Shown here in pieces: positions 13,407 to 16,830 of a stretch of DNA of 16,830 nucleotides. Both the position numbers and the translations under genes were made by a program. How positions within the stretch are numbered: the stretch's first letter is position 1; each line of letters starts with the position of its first letter. The stretch is from Bacteroidota bacterium. Its GTDB lineage: Bacteria > Bacteroidota > Bacteroidia > Chitinophagales > Chitinophagaceae. Under the pieces are notes generated by a model. The model did not search any database and had not been told where the DNA came from. It saw only the letters and a program-made list of their open reading frames with translations. The stretch is from assembly GCA_023391895.1 (NCBI GenBank), contig JAEWAC010000117.1, forward strand, positions 1-16,830. The letters run 5' to 3'.

Positions 13407-14891
13407 TTAAACTGTCTTTTCCACCGCCGGCAACTTCGGCTTTGAAACCAGCATTAACCCGATGAAAGTAATCAGGCCGTTGATGATCAACAGCTCCAGC
13501 CCGATTTCAAATTCGCCAAAGATATTGTGCTGAAACTTGTCGATGAAAAAGCAGATGAAGGGTGAGGCAAACGCAATGTAGGGAACAAAACGGTCGGCCA
13601 CGCTTCGCTTGGTAAGAATGCCAAATGCAAACAGTCCCAACAGCGGGCCATAGGTATAAGCCGCCACTTTCAAGATCACGCCAATCATGCTGGGGTTGTT
13701 TACCCATTTAAACACCATCACCAGCAGCAAAAACACAAAGGCAAACCCCAGGTGCACGATCTTTCGTACGCTTTGCTTCTTTTTCTCGTCCCAGTCTTCG
13801 CGGCGTTTTAAGCCCAGCAGGTCAATGCAAAAAGAAGAAGTAAGGGCGGTGATGGCCCCATCCGCACTGGGAAAAAGGGCCGAGATCAAGGCAATGATAA
13901 ACACCACCGAAATAATGGGCGGCATGTGCTCCAGGGCCACAGCCGGAAACAGCTTGTCGCCGGTGGCTTCTACGCCGTAACTGGCGGCAAACAAATACAG
14001 CAACCCTCCCAGGAAAAGAAACAGCAACACTACCAGCGCCTGTATGATAGAAAACGTAAGCATGTTTTTTTGCGAGTCGCCCAGCGTTTTTACACTGATG
14101 TTTTTTTGCATCATCTCCTGGTCCAGGCCGGTCATGGCAATGGTGATAAAAGCACCGGCCAGCACCTGCTTGAGAAAAAACAACCGGCTGTTGGGATCCG
14201 TTACCAAAAAGGTGGTATAACCGGCGTCGCGCAAAGAAGAAACGCCTTCGCTAAAGCCCAGGTTAAGCGACTTTAAAATGTACACCACGCAAATAACCAG
14301 CCCCAGCAGCATACAGGTAGTTTGCAGCGTATCGGTCCATACAATGGTTTTTACGCCGCCTTCAAACGTGTACAACAAAATCATGAGCAGGATAATAAAG
14401 GTAGTAACCCAAAAGGGCACACCAAAAGAAGCCAGGATGGCGTCCTGCAGAATGGCCACTACCAAATAAAGACGGGCGGTGGCGCCTAGCGTACGCGACA
14501 GGATAAAAAAGGAAGCACCGGTTTTATAAGAAGCAAATCCTAACCGCTCGCTCAAATAATTATAGATGGAGGTAAGGTTTAAGCGGTAATAAAGCGGCAG
14601 CAATACATAGGCAATCACCAGGTAGCCAATGACATAACCAATTACGATCTGGAAATACGTAAAGCCTTCAAAGCCGTTACCAAAAGGCCGGCCCACCGCA
14701 CCGGGTACGCTTACAAACGTCACACCGCTTAAGGAGGTGCCAATCATACCAAAGGCCACCAGCATCCAGTTGGAACTTTTATTACCGATGAAAAATGAAT
14801 CGTTATTGGAATTGCGGGAAGTGAAATAAGCGACTACCAGCAGAATAACAAAGTAGCCGACAACAAAAGAGAACAATAAAGCAGCAGACAT
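13407..14891 (-). CDS. Sodium:solute symporter (SSS family) membrane transporter
   Basis: The product is 494 aa with about 13 hydrophobic segments from residue 3 to the C-terminus, the usual LeuT-type SSS fold. The family blocks are present: SLSGVTFVSVPGAVG (53-67), the signature GGVKTIVWTDTLQ (178-190), GLDQEMMQKNISVKTLGDSQ (255-274) and FPSADGAITALTSSFCIDLL (340-359). It should move an organic solute inward together with Na+ across the inner membrane. Which solute cannot be decided; sugars, sialic acid, nucleosides, proline and pantothenate are all known for relatives. The start is the ATG at 14891, just before the first membrane segment. The gene is divergent from the LOG gene over 97 bp. 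Its 3' end runs directly into repeat units. Confidence 0.92.
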   Translation of the reverse strand: MSAALLFSFVVGYFVILLVVAYFTSRNSNNDSFFIGNKSSNWMLVAFGMIGTSLSGVTFVSVPGAVGRPFGNGFEGFTYFQIVIGYVIGYLVIAYVLLPLYYRLNLTSIYNYLSERLGFASYKTGASFFILSRTLGATARLYLVVAILQDAILASFGVPFWVTTFIILLMILLYTFEGGVKTIVWTDTLQTTCMLLGLVICVVYILKSLNLGFSEGVSSLRDAGYTTFLVTDPNSRLFFLKQVLAGAFITIAMTGLDQEMMQKNISVKTLGDSQKNMLTFSIIQALVVLLFLFLGGLLYLFAASYGVEATGDKLFPAVALEHMPPIISVVFIIALISALFPSADGAITALTSSFCIDLLGLKRREDWDEKKKQSVRKIVHLGFAFVFLLLVMVFKWVNNPSMIGVILKVAAYTYGPLLGLFAFGILTKRSVADRFVPYIAFASPFICFFIDKFQHNIFGEFEIGLELLIINGLITFIGLMLVSKPKLPAVEKTV

Positions 14892-14988
14892 AAATAATTA
14901 TTTGATAAAAACCCGGGTGCAAACAAAAGCCAATTTTGAAGATAAAAAAAATTGTTTTCCTTTTGCGGGCACAAACAGGTAAGAAGGA

Positions 14989-15531
14989 ATGAAGATAACA
15001 TCTATCGCCATTTTTTGCGGATCAAAAAGCGGCAACAACCAACAGTACATTCAGGATGCGCAAAAGCTGGGCGCTCTTTTGGCACAACACAAAATTGAAA
15101 TGATCTATGGCGGCGGCGCAAATGGGCTGATGGGCGAGGTAGCCGACAGCGTCATGAACAGTGGCGGCGTTGTAAGAGGCGTGATACCACAGGTACTGGT
15201 AGAATGGGAACATGCGCACAAAAACATCAGCGAACTACTGGTTGTGGAAGACATGCACCAGCGCAAGCGCAAAATGTACGAGCTCTGCGATGCTGCGCTG
15301 ATACTGCCCGGCGGCTTTGGCACCCTGGACGAGTTGTTTGAAGTGCTGACCTGGAACCAACTGTCCATTCATGATAAAAAAGTGTTTCTGCTGAACTCGG
15401 CCGGCTTTTACAACCACCTGATGGCCCACCTGGAGTTTTTAACCGACGAAGGTTTTTTATATGGGGATTTGAACGAACAGATCACGGTATTGAATACACC
15501 GGATGAGCTGGTTGCACATATAGGGTTTTAA
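14989..15531 (+). CDS. LOG family protein (TIGR00730), putative cytokinin riboside 5'-monophosphate phosphoribohydrolase
   Basis: The product is 180 aa, the short form of the LOG family with a Rossmann-like fold. The motifs are CGSKSGN (10-16), GGGANGLMGEVAD (41-53), MHQRKRKMYE (89-98) and the diagnostic PGGFGTLDELFEVLTWNQL (107-125), with the catalytic E115. Family members split nucleoside 5'-monophosphates into base and ribose 5-phosphate. In bacteria the natural substrate is often uncertain (AMP or modified AMP). The protein is cytoplasmic. A possible but poor promoter in the 97-bp divergent gap is TTG-N19-TCCTTTTG, where the key A is missing. The gene's last three codons and stop lie within a 24-bp palindrome shared with the convergent gene; the two reading frames overlap by 4 nt. 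Confidence 0.92.
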   Translation: MKITSIAIFCGSKSGNNQQYIQDAQKLGALLAQHKIEMIYGGGANGLMGEVADSVMNSGGVVRGVIPQVLVEWEHAHKNISELLVVEDMHQRKRKMYELCDAALILPGGFGTLDELFEVLTWNQLSIHDKKVFLLNSAGFYNHLMAHLEFLTDEGFLYGDLNEQITVLNTPDELVAHIGF

Positions 15532-15541
15532 AACCCTATAT
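15518..15541. repeat. 24-bp perfect palindrome holding both convergent stop codons
   Basis: Each arm reads ATATAGGGTTTT, centred between 15529 and 15530. It contains the stop of the LOG gene (15529-15531) and that of the beta-barrel gene (15528-15530). As RNA it can fold from either strand, so it may be a weak bidirectional terminator, but there is no run of T after it. Both encoded proteins end in Ile-Gly-Phe because of the symmetry. Confidence 0.85.
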
Positions 15542-16106
15542 TAAATCCAAAGCTGTAAACAGGCTGGTTGCCATAAGGCGAATTTTCGCGCTGCAGCACA
15601 TCGTACATAATAGATATGATCATGGCGCCCCGGCCACCGGAAGGCAGCACCACGCCTCCTCCCATTAATAAGCTAGGCACAATCACGGCATCCATTTTAT
15701 ACTCCTGCACCGGGTTTTCCTGGTAATAGACAAACTTGCCAAACCGGTAATTGGCTTCAGGCTGCACCTGCAACATCAACTGCGGAATGGGATATACTCT
15801 TCCAAAAACATTCAGCCCTACAATACCCTCTTTTGTTTTGTAAGGATCGCCATTAACATCCCAGTTTTTAGAGCTGACATACTGCCCGTTTATGCCCAGG
15901 CCGGCCGCAAACAGCTGGTTAAAACGATAGCCTACCAGCGGTGATATATTGATTAAAGTATAATCACCGAAGGTTAGTCCAAAGTAGCCGCCTGCAAACA
16001 GCTTTTCTTTCTGAAAGCCCTTTTTGGGCTCAACCGGCTCTTCCTGAGCCCGCAGCGTGGCTGTCAGGGACAGTAAAACAACAACAGCTAAAAGATGTTT
16101 TTTCAT
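15528..16106 (-). CDS. Small outer-membrane beta-barrel-like protein
   Basis: The product is 192 aa. A signal peptide is clear (MKKHLLAVVVLLSLTATLRAQ, cleaved before EEP). After a charged linker the protein shows alternating hydrophobic and polar residues with many Gly, Tyr and Phe: LFAGGYFGLTFGDYTLINISP, then VGYRFNQLFAAGLGINGQYV, then YRFGKFVYY. This is compatible with an eight-stranded barrel. It ends in YSFGFNIGF, with the terminal Phe typical of proteins recognised by the BAM machinery. The exact family is not recognised; many Bacteroidota have paralogues of unknown role. It converges on the LOG gene with a 4-nt overlap and lies 119 nt downstream of the FAD-linked oxidase gene on the same strand. 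No good promoter box was found upstream. Confidence 0.8.
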   Translation of the reverse strand: MKKHLLAVVVLLSLTATLRAQEEPVEPKKGFQKEKLFAGGYFGLTFGDYTLINISPLVGYRFNQLFAAGLGINGQYVSSKNWDVNGDPYKTKEGIVGLNVFGRVYPIPQLMLQVQPEANYRFGKFVYYQENPVQEYKMDAVIVPSLLMGGGVVLPSGGRGAMIISIMYDVLQRENSPYGNQPVYSFGFNIGF

Positions 16107-16225
16107 AACGCAATGCTAGTCCTGAATTTGAAAAGTTAGCAATCTAAGAATGCATAAGGTGCCGTCCATTATACCTTTTGAAATGCCATTATGAGCTAGG
16201 CTCCCACGCTAATACCGGCTGATGA

Positions 16226-16830
16226 CTAGGCATCAAATATTTTACCGGCATTTAAAATATGGTTCGGATCAAAGATGTGTTTGATCTCTTTCATCAGCCG
16301 CATTTGCACAGCATCAAACATCACGGGCATATACTCCTTCTGCACCAGCCCTACGCCATGCTCGCCGCTAATGGTGCCGCCCAGCTTTTTTACCAGCTCA
16401 AATATTTCGGTAATACCGGTTTTCAAAGAGCCATTCCATTCTTCATCGCTCAGGCCGCCTTTGATAATGTTGACATGGAGGTTACCATCGCCGGCGTGGC
16501 CGTAGCATACGGATTTGAAGCCGTATTTTTTGCCAATTTCTTTTACCCCGTGCAGCAGTACGGGCAGCTCGGCCCTGGGCACAACAGTATCTTCTTCTTT
16601 ATAAATAGAGTGCGCCTTGACCGCCTCGCCTACCCTGCGGCGCAGCTTCCAGAGCTCGGCTTTTTGCTGGGCATCATCGGCAAACAAAATTTCACCACAG
16701 TCAAAACCCATGACCACTTCCGATATGCCTTCCATTTCTTTCATCAGCACCTCCACATCATTGCCATCCACTTCAATCAGCAGGTGGGCCTGCACATCGT
16801 CGGTCAGGAGTACCATGCAGTTGTCAATGT
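16226..16830 (-). CDS. FAD-linked oxidase, C-terminal part (GlcD/D-lactate dehydrogenase-like), partial
   Basis: The reading frame is open to the right edge of the window, so only the last 201 or so residues are present and the start is outside. This part is the FAD-oxidase_C domain: YGHAGDGNLHVNII holds the catalytic-site His motif, ISGEHGVGLVQKEY follows, and the end IFDPNHILNAGKIF is the usual C-terminus of the GlcD group. Such enzymes oxidise a 2-hydroxy acid (glycolate, D-lactate or D-2-hydroxyglutarate) with FAD and pass electrons to the respiratory chain. The FAD-binding N-terminal domain and substrate cannot be judged here. The Met at 16816 is internal, as sense codons continue upstream of it. 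Confidence 0.88.
   Translation of the reverse strand, partial: IDNCMVLLTDDVQAHLLIEVDGNDVEVLMKEMEGISEVVMGFDCGEILFADDAQQKAELWKLRRRVGEAVKAHSIYKEEDTVVPRAELPVLLHGVKEIGKKYGFKSVCYGHAGDGNLHVNIIKGGLSDEEWNGSLKTGITEIFELVKKLGGTISGEHGVGLVQKEYMPVMFDAVQMRLMKEIKHIFDPNHILNAGKIFDA

Noticed and set aside
14946..14976. Promoter for the LOG gene of the form TTG-N19-TCCTTTTG
   Set aside because: The essential A of the TAnnTTTG box is missing, and this AT-rich stretch gives such matches easily.

Overview
The window looks like chromosomal sequence from a Bacteroidota bacterium, most likely the Chitinophagaceae. The evidence is the family content and protein style, the near absence of Shine-Dalgarno sequences, and a clear Bacteroidota sigma factor promoter (TTG, 19-nt spacer, TACCTTTG) in front of grpE. 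This placement is inferred from style only. No tRNA, rRNA, transposase, integrase, CRISPR or phage gene is visible.

Layout. Positions 1-479 are non-coding repeat material ending in an intrinsic terminator. A DinB-fold secreted protein and a YitT-family membrane protein follow on the minus strand. A Nif3-family protein and a coiled-coil C4 zinc-ribbon protein form a plus-strand pair. An RlmI-like 23S rRNA m5C methyltransferase (minus) is divergent from grpE-dnaJ (plus). A minus-strand run comes next: O-methyltransferase, then a glucosaminidase/LysM protein overlapping hpt, then a secreted von Willebrand A protein. A 905-bp non-coding block separates these from a sodium:solute symporter (minus). 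The symporter is divergent from a LOG-family phosphoribohydrolase (plus), which converges on a small outer-membrane beta-barrel protein (minus). The right edge holds the C-terminal part of a GlcD-like FAD-linked oxidase (minus).

The coding part is mostly ordinary housekeeping: protein folding (GrpE, DnaJ), purine salvage (Hpt), rRNA modification, cell-wall turnover and transport. The unusual material lies between the genes. A degenerate repeat family with core CTTCAAAANNCCATATG occurs about 18 times. It is confined to gaps at gene 3' ends and is absent from the divergent promoter gaps. It is often followed by a second word (ATCGCGGATT..CACAGATT) and is organised in tandem units of about 39 to 75 nt. 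One 54-nt stretch is duplicated exactly 12.8 kb apart. Several gaps also carry short phased arrays of 7-, 8- or 9-nt units with a different word in each gap. This resembles a REP/BIME-like 3'-end repeat system, and it is the best candidate for something undescribed here. The coding genes themselves give only small surprises: a 24-bp palindrome that ends two convergent genes with the same tripeptide, a DinB protein lacking usual metal ligands, and a TTG-started secreted VWA protein.
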